Shown here piece after piece: positions 25,501 to 32,991 of a stretch of 64,000 bases of DNA. The notes beneath the pieces were generated by a model. That model ran no database searches, had not been told where the DNA came from, and saw nothing but the letters and a program-made list of their open reading frames with translations. Numbering within the stretch: the stretch's first letter is position 1; the number at the start of each line of letters is the position of its first letter. Source of the stretch: Mycobacterium interjectum. GTDB taxonomy: Bacteria > Actinomycetota > Actinomycetes > Mycobacteriales > Mycobacteriaceae. The stretch covers positions 39,927-103,926 of the forward strand of contig LQPB01000066.1 of the NCBI GenBank assembly GCA_002102225.1. Direction: 5' to 3'. The translations under genes and the position numbers were made by a program.

Positions 25501-26158
25501 CAAGGTGCCCGAGGACGAGTGGGAGGACAAGCACAAGCTGGCCCTGGAGCGAGAGATGCTGGGGCTGTACGTGTCCGGGCACCCGCTCAACCGGGTGGCG
25601 CACCTGCTGACCTCCCAGGTCGACACCGCGATCCCGGCGATCCTGGACGGCGACGTGCCCAACGACACGCAGGTGCGGGTGGGCGGCATCCTGGCCTCGG
25701 TGAACCGGCGGGTCAACAAGAACGGGATGCCTTGGGCGTCGGCGCAATTGGAGGACCTCACCGGTGGCATCGAGGTGATGTTCTTCCCGCACGCGTACTC
25801 CACCTTCGGCGCCGACATCGTCGACGACGCGGTGGTGCTGATCAACGCCAAGGTGGCGATCCGCGACGACCGGATCGCGCTGATCGCCAACGACCTTGTG
25901 GTGCCGGACTTTTCCAGCGCCCAGGCGGACCGGCCCCTGGCGGTGAGCCTGCCGACGCGCCAGTGCACCTTCGACAAGGTCAGCGCGCTCAAGCAGGTGC
26001 TGGCCCGCCACCCCGGCACGTCGCAGGTGCACCTGCGCCTGGTCAGCGGGGACCGCATCACGACGCTCGAGCTGGACGCCTCGCTGCGGGTGACGCCCTC
26101 GCCCGCGCTGATGGGCGACCTCAAGGAGCTGCTCGGTCCGGGCTGCCTGGGGGGTTGA
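22586..26158 (+). CDS. dnaE1: DNA polymerase III alpha subunit
   Basis: The replicative DNA polymerase, 1190 residues, near-identical in plan to M. tuberculosis DnaE1 (1184). The N-terminal PHP domain starts HLHNHTEYSMLDG with intact metal ligands; in mycobacteria this domain is the proofreading exonuclease. The polymerase palm has PDIDIDF with Asp428 and Asp430. A beta-clamp motif QFDLF is at 953-957, followed by an OB-fold domain (VRVGGILASVNRRVNKNG). The ATG at 22586 gives a 15-residue lead before SFVHLHNH. No frameshift or missing motif was seen. Confidence 0.98.
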   Translation: MTGSLPPHASVRRESSFVHLHNHTEYSMLDGAAKITPMLDEVQRLGMPAVGMTDHGNMFGASEFYNAATKAGIKPIIGVEAYIAPGSRFDTRRVTWGDPSQKADDVSGSGSYTHLTMVAENATGLRNLFKLSSLASFEGQLSKWSRMDAELIAEHAEGIIITTGCPSGEVQTRLRLGHDREALESAAKWREIVGPDNYFLELMDHGLAIERRVREGLLEIGRKLGIPPLATNDCHYVTRDAAHNHEALLCVQTGKTLSDPNRFKFDGDGYYLKSAAEMRQIWDSEVPGACDSTLLIAERVQPYDEVWAPRDRMPVFPVPEGHDQASWLRHEVDAGLRRRFPDGAPDGYAARAEYEIDVICGKGFPSYFLIVADLINYARSVGIRVGPGRGSAAGSLVAYALGITDIDPIPHGLLFERFLNPERTSMPDIDIDFDDRRRGEMVRYAADKWGSDRVAQVITFGTIKTKAALKDSARIHYGQPGFAIADRITKALPPPIMAKDISLSGITDPNHERYKEAAEVRGLIETDPDVRTIYQTARGLEGLIRNAGVHACAVIMSSEPLTEAIPLWKRPQDGAIITGWDYPSCEAIGLLKMDFLGLRNLTIIGDAIENIKANKGIDLDLESVPLDDKATYELLGRGDTLGVFQLDGGPMRDLLRRMQPTGFEDIVAVLALYRPGPMGMNAHNDYADRKNNRQAIKPIHPELEEPLREILAETYGLIVYQEQIMRIAQKVASYSLARADILRKAMGKKKREVLEKEFEGFSDGMKANGFSAGAIKALWDTILPFADYAFNKSHAAGYGLVSYWTAYLKANYAAEYMAGLLTSVGDDKDKAAVYLADCRKLGITVLPPDVNESGLNFASVGADIRYGLGAVRNVGANVVSSLIGTRGEKGKFTDFSDYLNKIDISACNKKVTESLIKAGAFDSLGHARKGLFLVHTDAVDSVLGTKKAEAMGQFDLFGGSEGEAAGDSVFTIKVPEDEWEDKHKLALEREMLGLYVSGHPLNRVAHLLTSQVDTAIPAILDGDVPNDTQVRVGGILASVNRRVNKNGMPWASAQLEDLTGGIEVMFFPHAYSTFGADIVDDAVVLINAKVAIRDDRIALIANDLVVPDFSSAQADRPLAVSLPTRQCTFDKVSALKQVLARHPGTSQVHLRLVSGDRITTLELDASLRVTPSPALMGDLKELLGPGCLGG

Positions 26159-26194
26159 CGCGATCGGGCGCGAGGGCGCAGACGTGAAGACGGA

Positions 26195-27049
26195 TTAGGC
26201 GGACAACGTCAGCGCCGCCCGATGGTCGTGCGTCGGGATGATCGTCACCGCGCGCCGCGCGAGGTGCAGCCGGTGCAGCGTTCGAAAGGTCTCCTCGCGA
26301 TCCTCGTCCACCAAAGCGCCGGGGTAGCTTGACTTTTGCCGGACCTTCTCAATCTGTAGTGCGTGCCAGGCGGCGTCGCCGGCGATCAGGATCCAGCCCC
26401 GCCACGTGTGCAGCAGCACCCCGACGCTGCCGGGCGTGTGCCCGGCCAGGTCCACCAGGACGACGGAGCCGTCCCCGAAGAGATCGTGGCTCCCGGTGAA
26501 CGTCAGCACCGGCGGTCCGTCCAGGTCGTATTCGACGACGGAACGGCCGCGCAGCGCGTCGCGGACGCCGCCGACGGGTGCCACGGGTCCGGTCCCGATC
26601 CACTCGTTTTCGCGGCGGTGCAGGTGCACCGGAAGACCGGGCAGGTCCAGCAGGCCCGACACGTGGTCCCAGTGGGCGTGGGTGGGCAGCGCGAAATCCA
26701 ACCGCGGCGTTTCGGGCAGCGCGGTCAGCGCCGTGATCGTCGGGATGGTCTCGGCGGGCGGGCGAACCGCGACGCGCAGCACCGCGGGCAGCTGGGCGAT
26801 CGCCCGCCGCTCAACCTCGGTGCACACCGCGGGGTCGACGATGAACGTCGCCTCGGGGTGCGTGACGACGAACGACGTCAGCGAATTCTCCACGCGCGCA
26901 GGGGCGAACGTGCCCTCGACGATCGCGGCGGTCGGCACCGGGCGCGGCACCTGGGGCAGCGCGGTCACCGCGACGGTGCGGCCGGGATCCGGCAGTCCCG
27001 CGTCGGCGATGCTGCGAAGAAACCGCCGATCGGGCCGCCGCGGCCGCAC
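26195..27049 (-). CDS. MBL-fold metallo-hydrolase
   Basis: A 284-residue metallo-beta-lactamase-fold hydrolase. The zinc motif is THAHWDH (about residues 127-133), with the later ligands in DLAGHTPGSVG, LIAGDAAW and the C-terminal IIPTHDH. The substrate is unknown; lactonases and thioesterases share this pattern. The GTG at 27049 is the only start in frame near the N-terminus and has no good ribosome site. A GTG overlapping the upstream stop (around 27140) opens a different frame that runs in parallel for over 150 bases, so a lost or real frameshift at about 27050 is possible. It forms a likely operon with the flavin-type gene upstream. Confidence 0.75.
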   Translation of the reverse strand: MRPRRPDRRFLRSIADAGLPDPGRTVAVTALPQVPRPVPTAAIVEGTFAPARVENSLTSFVVTHPEATFIVDPAVCTEVERRAIAQLPAVLRVAVRPPAETIPTITALTALPETPRLDFALPTHAHWDHVSGLLDLPGLPVHLHRRENEWIGTGPVAPVGGVRDALRGRSVVEYDLDGPPVLTFTGSHDLFGDGSVVLVDLAGHTPGSVGVLLHTWRGWILIAGDAAWHALQIEKVRQKSSYPGALVDEDREETFRTLHRLHLARRAVTIIPTHDHRAALTLSA

Positions 27050-27137
27050 CAGACCGTGGAGGAGTCCGGCTGCGGCGGTGCAGCTTGGAGCAAGGTGGGG
27101 GAGCGGACGGGATCGGGCGCGGGAGTGGCGGTCTGGG

Positions 27138-27584
27138 TCACGGCAGCTCCACCCGCACGATCACGCTGTCTTGCCAGACGCGGCGGTCGCGCGCGCGCCG
27201 CAGCTTCTCGCGGACACCCAGGTCCTGGTGGACGTTGGTCACGCCCGGGACCTTGATCAGCGGCACGACGTTCCACTGCCAGCCGTAGCGCCGGTGCAGC
27301 ACGCGGTTGGCCCGCTCGGCGTCGGCGCCCGACAGGATCGTGGCGCGGCCGGCCACCGTCGTGGCCCCGGCCCGGACCCGGCCCCGGTAGTCGCAGGCGG
27401 CGAGTTCGACGTCGCGCCGCGCCGCCAGCCGCCTGGTCTTGGGGCCCACCTTGGTTCGGAACAGCACTGCGTCGCCGTCCAGCCCGAACCAGATGGGGGT
27501 GTCGACCGGTGTGCCGTCGCGGTGGAAGGAACGCAGCAGCGCGTATCGGGCGCGGCCCAGCTCGTCGAGTGCTTGTTTGTGCAT
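27138..27584 (-). CDS. PPOX-class F420/flavin-dependent oxidoreductase
   Basis: A 148-residue split-barrel protein of the pyridoxamine-phosphate-oxidase-like superfamily, close to the F420-dependent subgroup. Typical words are YALLRSFHRDGTPVDTPIWF, TKVGPKTRRLAARRDVELA and AGRATIL. By family it reduces or oxidises small molecules with F420 or FMN. The ATG at 27584 is preferred over TTG 27596 and GTG 27590 because the perfect 22-bp palindrome at 27598-27619 would otherwise touch the start. It is divergent from a MerR-family regulator and followed by the MBL-fold gene, which looks co-transcribed. Confidence 0.8.
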   Translation of the reverse strand: MHKQALDELGRARYALLRSFHRDGTPVDTPIWFGLDGDAVLFRTKVGPKTRRLAARRDVELAACDYRGRVRAGATTVAGRATILSGADAERANRVLHRRYGWQWNVVPLIKVPGVTNVHQDLGVREKLRRARDRRVWQDSVIVRVELP

Positions 27585-27597
27585 GGACACAGTCAAC

Positions 27598-27619
27598 GAC
27601 TTAGAGTTAGCTCTAAGTC
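27598..27619. promoter_or_regulatory. MerR-type operator/promoter palindrome
   Basis: GACTTAGAG-TTAG-CTCTAAGTC is a perfect inverted repeat (9-bp arms, 4-bp centre) in the gap between the divergent PPOX gene and the MerR-family gene. MerR proteins bind such dyads inside an over-long promoter spacer, so one site could control both directions. Confidence 0.7.
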
Positions 27620-27645
27620 AAGCATCGAAGTTCTCGGGAGGCCCG

Positions 27646-28035
27646 ATGGGTGCACGCCTGACGATCGGGGAGGTGGCGCGCCAGGCCGGGGTCGCGGCCA
27701 CGACGCTGCGCTACTACGAGCAGATCGGGCTGGTTTCGGCGCCGGCGCGGCTGGGCGGCCAGCGCCGCTACGACGATTCGGTGCTCACCCGGCTCGAGGT
27801 GATCCGGCTCTGCAAATCCGCCGGCTTCGCGCTGGAGGAGATCCAGTTGCTATTCGCCGACGACGCGCCGGGGCGGCCCGCCAGCCGGGCGCTGGCGGAG
27901 GCCAAACTCGCCGAGATCGATGCCCAGATGGAGTCGCTGGCCCGGGCGCGGGCCGTCATCGAGTGGGGGATGCGCTGCACGTGTCCCTCCATTGACGCGT
28001 GCACCTGCGGGATTCATACCGCGTTACCCGCCTGA
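27646..28035 (+). CDS. MerR-family regulator with a C-terminal CxC...CxC cluster
   Basis: A 129-residue MerR-family protein. The winged helix is at the N-terminus (RLTIGEVARQAGVAATTLRY, then YEQIGLVSAPAR), followed by the family dimer helix (AEIDAQMESLARARAVIEWG). The last 20 residues hold four cysteines in RCTCPSIDACTCG, a CxC-x5-CxC arrangement. This differs from the CxxC spacing of SoxR and suggests a metal or iron-sulphur sensor, or a thiol redox switch. The ATG at 27646 follows GGGAGG. The perfect dyad at 27598-27619 is its likely operator, with the PPOX and MBL-fold genes as targets. Confidence 0.82.
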   Translation: MGARLTIGEVARQAGVAATTLRYYEQIGLVSAPARLGGQRRYDDSVLTRLEVIRLCKSAGFALEEIQLLFADDAPGRPASRALAEAKLAEIDAQMESLARARAVIEWGMRCTCPSIDACTCGIHTALPA

Positions 28036-28049
28036 ACAAAGGAGCGCCC

Positions 28050-28520
28050 GTGAGCCAGCCGCATCCCCTTGCCGTGCAGAACTTTTCCCACATCTGCGTC
28101 GGGGTCTCGGACATCGAGGCGTCGTGCCAGTTCTACACCGCGGTGCTGGGCATGGACGTCGTGTTCGACGTCGAGCTGGCCGGCGCGGGATTGGACTCGG
28201 TGACCGGCGGGGCCGCGCAGCAGGGCCGCATGATCGGAGGGCTGATCGGCGGCGTCATGGTCGAGCTGCTGTCGCTGGGCGCGGTCCCGGAAACCCCGAG
28301 CGGGCCGCACCTGGGCTACACCAACATGTCGTTCCGCGTCGAGGACCTCGACGCCACCTACGACACCGTTCGCCGGCACCACCCCGGCGTGCGGGCCGAG
28401 CCGCCGGTCGACATCGGCGGCGTGCGGATGTTCTTCGTCTACGACCCCGACGGCACCCCCATCGAGCTCCTGGAGTTGCCCGGCGGCGCGTCCAGCACCG
28501 TGCAGCTCTGGCGCCCCTAG
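28050..28520 (+). CDS. VOC (glyoxalase/bleomycin resistance) family protein
   Basis: A 156-residue vicinal-oxygen-chelate fold protein with two beta-alpha-beta-beta-beta halves. The first starts FSHICVGVSDIEASCQFYT; the second contains GYTNMSFRVEDLDATYDTVR and ends FFVYDPDGTPIELLELP. Candidate metal ligands are the N-terminal His of FSHI and the Glu of IELLE. It could be a glyoxalase, dioxygenase or epimerase-like enzyme; none can be preferred. GTG start at 28050 with a strong AAAGGAG. It follows the MerR gene after only 14 bases and is probably co-transcribed with it. Confidence 0.82.
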   Translation: MSQPHPLAVQNFSHICVGVSDIEASCQFYTAVLGMDVVFDVELAGAGLDSVTGGAAQQGRMIGGLIGGVMVELLSLGAVPETPSGPHLGYTNMSFRVEDLDATYDTVRRHHPGVRAEPPVDIGGVRMFFVYDPDGTPIELLELPGGASSTVQLWRP

Positions 28521-28611
28521 GGCTGACCAAGCCGGGTGATGTGTTCCGCGCCACCGATCACGGACGTACGCTCACGAAGGGCAATCCGACCCCGCGCCAA
28601 GGAGGACGGCA

Positions 28612-30438
28612 ATGACAGCACCCGAACGCCCGGCCACCTTGTGCGAGGCGTTTCAGCGCACCGCGGCGATCGCCCCCGATGCCGTCGCGCTCCGGACGCC
28701 CGGCGACACCCAGACTTTGACGTGGCGGGAGCTTGCGGAGCGGGTGCACAAGGCCGCCGCCGGCCTGGCGGGCCTGGGAGTGGGGCGGGGCGACACCGTG
28801 TCGTTGATGATGGCCAACCGGATCGAGTTCTACCCGGTGGAGATCGGCGCCCAGCACCTGGGCGCCACTTCGTTTTCGGTCTACAACACGCTGCCCGCCG
28901 AGCAGCTGACCTACCTGTTCGACAACGCCGGCACCAAGGTCGCGATCTGCGAGGAGCAGTACGTGGAGCGCATCCGCGCCAGCGGTGCGCCCATCGAACA
29001 CATCGTCTGCATCGACGGCGCCCCGCCCGGCACCCTCTCGCTGGAGGACCTGTATGCCGCCGCCCGCGGGGATTTCGATTTCGAGTCGACATGGCGCGCG
29101 GTGCAACCCGACGACATCGTCACGCTCATCTACACCTCCGGGACCACCGGAAACCCCAAGGGCGTGGAGATGACGCACGCCAACCTGCTGTTCGAGGGGC
29201 TCGCCCTCGACGCCGTCCTGCCGATGCAGTTCGGCGACCGCGTGACGTCTTTCTTGCCGACGGCACACATCGCCGATCGGGTGATGGGACTGTACGGCCT
29301 GGAGGTGTTCGGCAGCCAGGTCACCGTCGTCTCCGACGCGCGCGCCATCGCGGCCGCCCTGCCCGACGTCCGGCCCACGGTGTGGGGCGCGGTGCCGCGC
29401 GTGTGGGAGAAGCTCAAGGCCGCAATCGAATTCGCCGTCGACCATGAGTCGGACGAGACCAAGCGGCAGGCTTTGCAGTGGGCGATGTCGGTGGCCGCCC
29501 GGCGCGCCGACGCCCTGGTGGCCGGCGAACCGATGCCGGAGCAACTGGCCGCCGAGTGGGCCCAGGCCGACGAGTTGGTGTTGTCCAAGCTGCGGGAGCG
29601 GCTCGGGTTCGGCGAGCTGCGCTGGGCGGTGTCCGGGGCGGCGCCGATCCCGAAGGAGACGCTGGCGTTCTTCCTCAGCATCGGCATCCCCATTGCCGAG
29701 GTGTGGGGCATGTCGGAGCTGAGTTGCGTTGCCAGCGTGAGCCATCCGCGCGACGCGCGCCTGGGCACCGTCGGCAAGCTGCTGCCCGGGCTGGAGGGCC
29801 GGATCGCCGAGGACGGCGAGTTTCTGGTGCGCGGTCCGTTGGTGATGAAGGGCTACCGCCGGGAACCCGCCAAGACGGCCGAGGCGATCGATGCCGAGGG
29901 GTGGCTGCACACCGGCGACATCCTCGAGGTCGACGGTGAGGGCTATCTCAAGGTGGTCGACCGCAAGAAGGAGCTGATCATCAACGCGGCCGGAAAGAAC
30001 ATGTCGCCGGCCAACATCGAGAACACCATCCTGGCCGCCTGTCCGATGGTGGGCGTGATGATGACGATCGGTGACGGACGGCCGTACAACGCGGCGCTGA
30101 TGGTCTTCGACGCCGAATCGGTCGGCCCGTACGCGGCCCAGCACGGCCTTGCCGACGCGTCGCCCGCGGCGCTGGCCGCCCACCCCGAGGTCGTCGCGCG
30201 CATTGCCGCCGGCGTTGCCGAGGGAAACGCGAAACTGTCACGGGTGGAACAGATCAAGCGTTTTCGGGTACTGCCGACGGTGTGGGAACCGGGTGGGGAC
30301 GAGATCACGCTGACGATGAAGCTCAAGCGCAAGCCGATCATGTCGAAGTATGCGCGCGAGATCGAGGAACTCTACGCCGCCGAGCGGCACCCCGAGGTCC
30401 ACGAGCCCGCCGAAGCCGCCACGGTACAGCCGGCATGA
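28612..30438 (+). CDS. fadD11: Long-chain fatty acid CoA ligase FadD11
   Basis: A 608-residue adenylate-forming acyl-CoA synthetase that activates long-chain fatty acids with ATP and CoA. The P-loop-like motif YTSGTTGNPKG lies at 174-184. Further motifs are WGMSEL, GWLHTGDILEVDGEGYLKVVDR and a C-terminal LTMKLKRKPIM with the catalytic Lys region. It belongs to the plant-like long-chain ACSL branch. In M. tuberculosis H37Rv the locus is annotated as two pieces, fadD11.1 and fadD11; here the frame is intact. It overlaps the plsB1 ATG by 4 bases, so it may feed acyl-CoA directly into glycerolipid synthesis. Confidence 0.93.
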   Translation: MTAPERPATLCEAFQRTAAIAPDAVALRTPGDTQTLTWRELAERVHKAAAGLAGLGVGRGDTVSLMMANRIEFYPVEIGAQHLGATSFSVYNTLPAEQLTYLFDNAGTKVAICEEQYVERIRASGAPIEHIVCIDGAPPGTLSLEDLYAAARGDFDFESTWRAVQPDDIVTLIYTSGTTGNPKGVEMTHANLLFEGLALDAVLPMQFGDRVTSFLPTAHIADRVMGLYGLEVFGSQVTVVSDARAIAAALPDVRPTVWGAVPRVWEKLKAAIEFAVDHESDETKRQALQWAMSVAARRADALVAGEPMPEQLAAEWAQADELVLSKLRERLGFGELRWAVSGAAPIPKETLAFFLSIGIPIAEVWGMSELSCVASVSHPRDARLGTVGKLLPGLEGRIAEDGEFLVRGPLVMKGYRREPAKTAEAIDAEGWLHTGDILEVDGEGYLKVVDRKKELIINAAGKNMSPANIENTILAACPMVGVMMTIGDGRPYNAALMVFDAESVGPYAAQHGLADASPAALAAHPEVVARIAAGVAEGNAKLSRVEQIKRFRVLPTVWEPGGDEITLTMKLKRKPIMSKYAREIEELYAAERHPEVHEPAEAATVQPA

Positions 30439-32330
30439 GCGGGGGGCCGGGGGCGACGGCGCGCGACATCGGGCGCGCCGGAGTACGAAAGCTGCTGCAG
30501 CGCACCGGGATCGTCGACGAATCCACGGCGCCGTTGCCGACCGATCCCGACGAAGTCGTCCAGCTCCTGGCGGCGCCGTGGTATGACGAGCGGCTGGGCA
30601 AACTGGCCGAGGAGCTTGGGCGCGATCACGACGGCGTGCGCGCCGAGGCCGCGGGCTACCTGCGGGAGATGGCGCCCTCGCTGGACGAGCGGGCGGTGCA
30701 GGCCTGGCGCAGCTTCAGCAACTGGCTGATGCGGGCCTACGACATCCTGGTCGACGAGGATCAGATCGCCGCGTTGCGCAAGCTGGACCGCAAAGCGACA
30801 CTGGCGTTTGCGTTTTCGCACCGGTCCTACCTGGACGGCCTGCTGCTGCCCGAGTCGATCCAGGCGAACCGGCTCTCACCCGCGCTCACCTTCGGCGGCG
30901 CCAACCTGAACTTCTTCCCGATGGGCGCCTGGGCCAAGCGCACCGGCACGATCTTCATCCGGCGCCAGACCAAGGACATTCCCGTCTACCGCTTCGTGCT
31001 GCGCGCGTACGCCGCCCAGCTGGTGCAAAACCACGCCAACCTCACCTGGTCGATCGAGGGCGGCCGGACCCGCACCGGCAAGCTGCGGCCCCCGGTGTAC
31101 GGGATCCTGCGCTACATCAGCGACGCGGTCGACGAAATCGACGGCCCCGAGGTCTATTTGGTGCCGACCTCCATCGTGTACGACCAGCTGCACGAGGTGG
31201 AGGCCATGACGACCGAGGCCTACGGCGCGGCCAAGCGGCCGGAGGACTTCCGCTTTTTGATCCGGCTGGCGCGCCAGCAGGGGGAGCGGCTGGGCCGCGC
31301 CTACCTGGATTTCGGCGAGCCGCTACCGCTGCGCAAGCGCCTCGAGGAGCTGCGGGCCGACGAGCCCGGGACGGGCACCGAGATCGAACGCATCGCGCTG
31401 GACGTCGAGCACCGGATCAATCGCGCCACGCCCGTCACCCCGACGGCGGTGGTGAGCCTCGCGCTGCTGGGCGCCGACCGCTCGCTGTCCATCAGCGAGG
31501 TGCTGGCCACCGTGCGCCCCCTGGCGAGCTACATCGCGGCGCGCAACTGGACGGTGGCCGGTGCGGCGGACCTGACCAACCGCTCCACGATCCGCTGGAC
31601 GCTGCATCAACTGGTCGCCTCCGGCGTGGTCAGCGTGTACGACGCCGGCACCGAACCGGTCTGGGGGATCGGCGCCGACCAGCATCTGGTTGCGGCGTTC
31701 TACCGCAACACCGCGATCCACATCCTGGTCGATCGCGCCATCGCCGAGACGGCGTTGCTGGCGGCCGTCGAGGACGCCGAGAATTCCGTGGACCGTCAGG
31801 TGTCGCCGACCGCCGTGCGCGACGAGGCACTGAGCCTGCGCGAGTTGCTGAAGTTCGAGTTCTTGTTCTCGGCGCGTGCGCAATTCGAAAAGGAACTCGC
31901 CGACGAGGTGCGCCTGATCGGGCGGGTGGAGGACACCAGCAAGGCCGCCCCCGCAGCCGATGTGCGCGGGCTCCTGGAAAAGGCCGACCTGCTGCTGGCG
32001 CACCTGGTGCTGCGCCCGTTCCTGGACGCCTACCACATCGTCGCCGACCGGCTGGCCGCCCTCGAGAACGAATCGTTCGACGAGGACCAATTTCTCGGCG
32101 AGTGCCTCGAGGTGGGCAAGCAGTGGGAGCTGCAGCGCAGGATCGCCAACGCCGAGTCGAGGTCGATGGAACTGTTCAAGACCGCGCTGCGGCTGGCGCG
32201 GCACCGCGAGCTGGTGGACGCGTTCGAGAGTCCGGACATCGCCCAGCGACGACGCGACTTCGCCGACGAGATCGCCACGGCCATCAGGCGCGTGAACGCC
32301 ATCGCGGAACTGGCCCGGGTCCGGTCCTGA
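30435..32330 (+). CDS. plsB1: Glycerol-3-phosphate acyltransferase PlsB1
   Basis: A 631-residue membrane-associated acyltransferase making lysophosphatidic acid from acyl-CoA and glycerol-3-phosphate. The HX4D motif is HRSYLD (129-134). Block II GTIFIRRQTKD, block III WSIEGGRTRTGKLRPP and block IV VYLVPTSIVYD follow in order, as in the GPAT family. A long helical C-terminal half is unassigned. The ATG at 30435 overlaps the fadD11 stop (ATGA), indicating translational coupling of acyl activation and acyl transfer. Slightly longer than the M. tuberculosis protein (about 620). Confidence 0.93.
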   Translation: MSGGPGATARDIGRAGVRKLLQRTGIVDESTAPLPTDPDEVVQLLAAPWYDERLGKLAEELGRDHDGVRAEAAGYLREMAPSLDERAVQAWRSFSNWLMRAYDILVDEDQIAALRKLDRKATLAFAFSHRSYLDGLLLPESIQANRLSPALTFGGANLNFFPMGAWAKRTGTIFIRRQTKDIPVYRFVLRAYAAQLVQNHANLTWSIEGGRTRTGKLRPPVYGILRYISDAVDEIDGPEVYLVPTSIVYDQLHEVEAMTTEAYGAAKRPEDFRFLIRLARQQGERLGRAYLDFGEPLPLRKRLEELRADEPGTGTEIERIALDVEHRINRATPVTPTAVVSLALLGADRSLSISEVLATVRPLASYIAARNWTVAGAADLTNRSTIRWTLHQLVASGVVSVYDAGTEPVWGIGADQHLVAAFYRNTAIHILVDRAIAETALLAAVEDAENSVDRQVSPTAVRDEALSLRELLKFEFLFSARAQFEKELADEVRLIGRVEDTSKAAPAADVRGLLEKADLLLAHLVLRPFLDAYHIVADRLAALENESFDEDQFLGECLEVGKQWELQRRIANAESRSMELFKTALRLARHRELVDAFESPDIAQRRRDFADEIATAIRRVNAIAELARVRS

Positions 32331-32903
32331 TCAGCCGAGATCGACGGCGGCCGCGTGCAACTCGCGCAAGGCCGCGCAGGCCATGGCGCCCAGGTCTTGC
32401 TCCTCGCCCGGCTCGCCCCACTGCGCGTAGGCGGTTTTGAACGCCACGGCACCGAGTTCCGCGGCCAGCACGGCCGTCGGCGCCGGAATGCCGCGCGTCT
32501 GGAGCGCCTCGGCCATTGCCGTGGACAGCCCAATCTGCTTGAGCGCGTTGCGTTCTTGGAGCTCGGTGCTGGCGGCGATCGCGGCCTTGAGCCGGGGCGC
32601 GAGTTCGCGGTTGAACGAGGTAAACGCCGCCGCGGCGGACTTCAGGCCGCAGCAGACCACGGCCAGGGGTGTCGCGTCGGCCGGCGCGGCGGCGATGCCC
32701 TCACGAAGCAGTTGCGCGATGGTGTCCTGGCCCGCGGCCAGCAGATCGCGCTTGTCCGGGAAGTGACGAAAGAAGGTGCTCTTCGTCAGCCCGGCCCGCT
32801 CGGCGATCTGCGCGACCGTCGTCTCGTCGTAGCCGCGCTCGTTGAACAGCTCCAGCGCCGCGGCGACCAGGCGTTCGCGTGCGTCGGGTTGCCAGCGGCC
32901 CAT
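32331..32903 (-). CDS. TetR-family regulator divergent from an NmrA-like gene
   Basis: A 190-residue TetR repressor, helix-turn-helix at about residues 8-55 (ARERLVAAALELFNERGYDE, then GLTKSTFFRHFPDKRDL). The ligand domain is Ala-rich with FNRELAPRLKAAI. It is encoded divergently from the NAD(P)-binding gene at 32992. The 88-bp gap holds the perfect dyad at 32920-32939, a textbook repressor-enzyme pair. The stop codon directly abuts the convergent plsB1 stop. Confidence 0.87.
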   Translation of the reverse strand: MGRWQPDARERLVAAALELFNERGYDETTVAQIAERAGLTKSTFFRHFPDKRDLLAAGQDTIAQLLREGIAAAPADATPLAVVCCGLKSAAAAFTSFNRELAPRLKAAIAASTELQERNALKQIGLSTAMAEALQTRGIPAPTAVLAAELGAVAFKTAYAQWGEPGEEQDLGAMACAALRELHAAAVDLG

Positions 32904-32919
32904 GCCGCCATCCTAACGT

Positions 32920-32939
32920 GATGGGACTTTTGTCCCATC
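32920..32939. promoter_or_regulatory. TetR operator GATGGGAC-TTTT-GTCCCATC
   Basis: A perfect inverted repeat (8-bp arms, 4-bp centre) in the divergent promoter between the TetR gene and the NmrA-like gene. A partial third half-site GATGGGAT lies at 32953-32960, 14 bp further on, so the regulator may bind cooperatively. Confidence 0.7.
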
Positions 32940-32991
32940 GGTGCTGTACGGTGATGGGATCATGGTCGCATCACTCGAAGGGAAGTCTCTC

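Noticed and set aside
22568..26032. A 1154-codon open frame antisense to dnaE1
   Set aside because: Same GC-driven shadow effect; low-complexity His/Arg/Val composition and no ribosome site.
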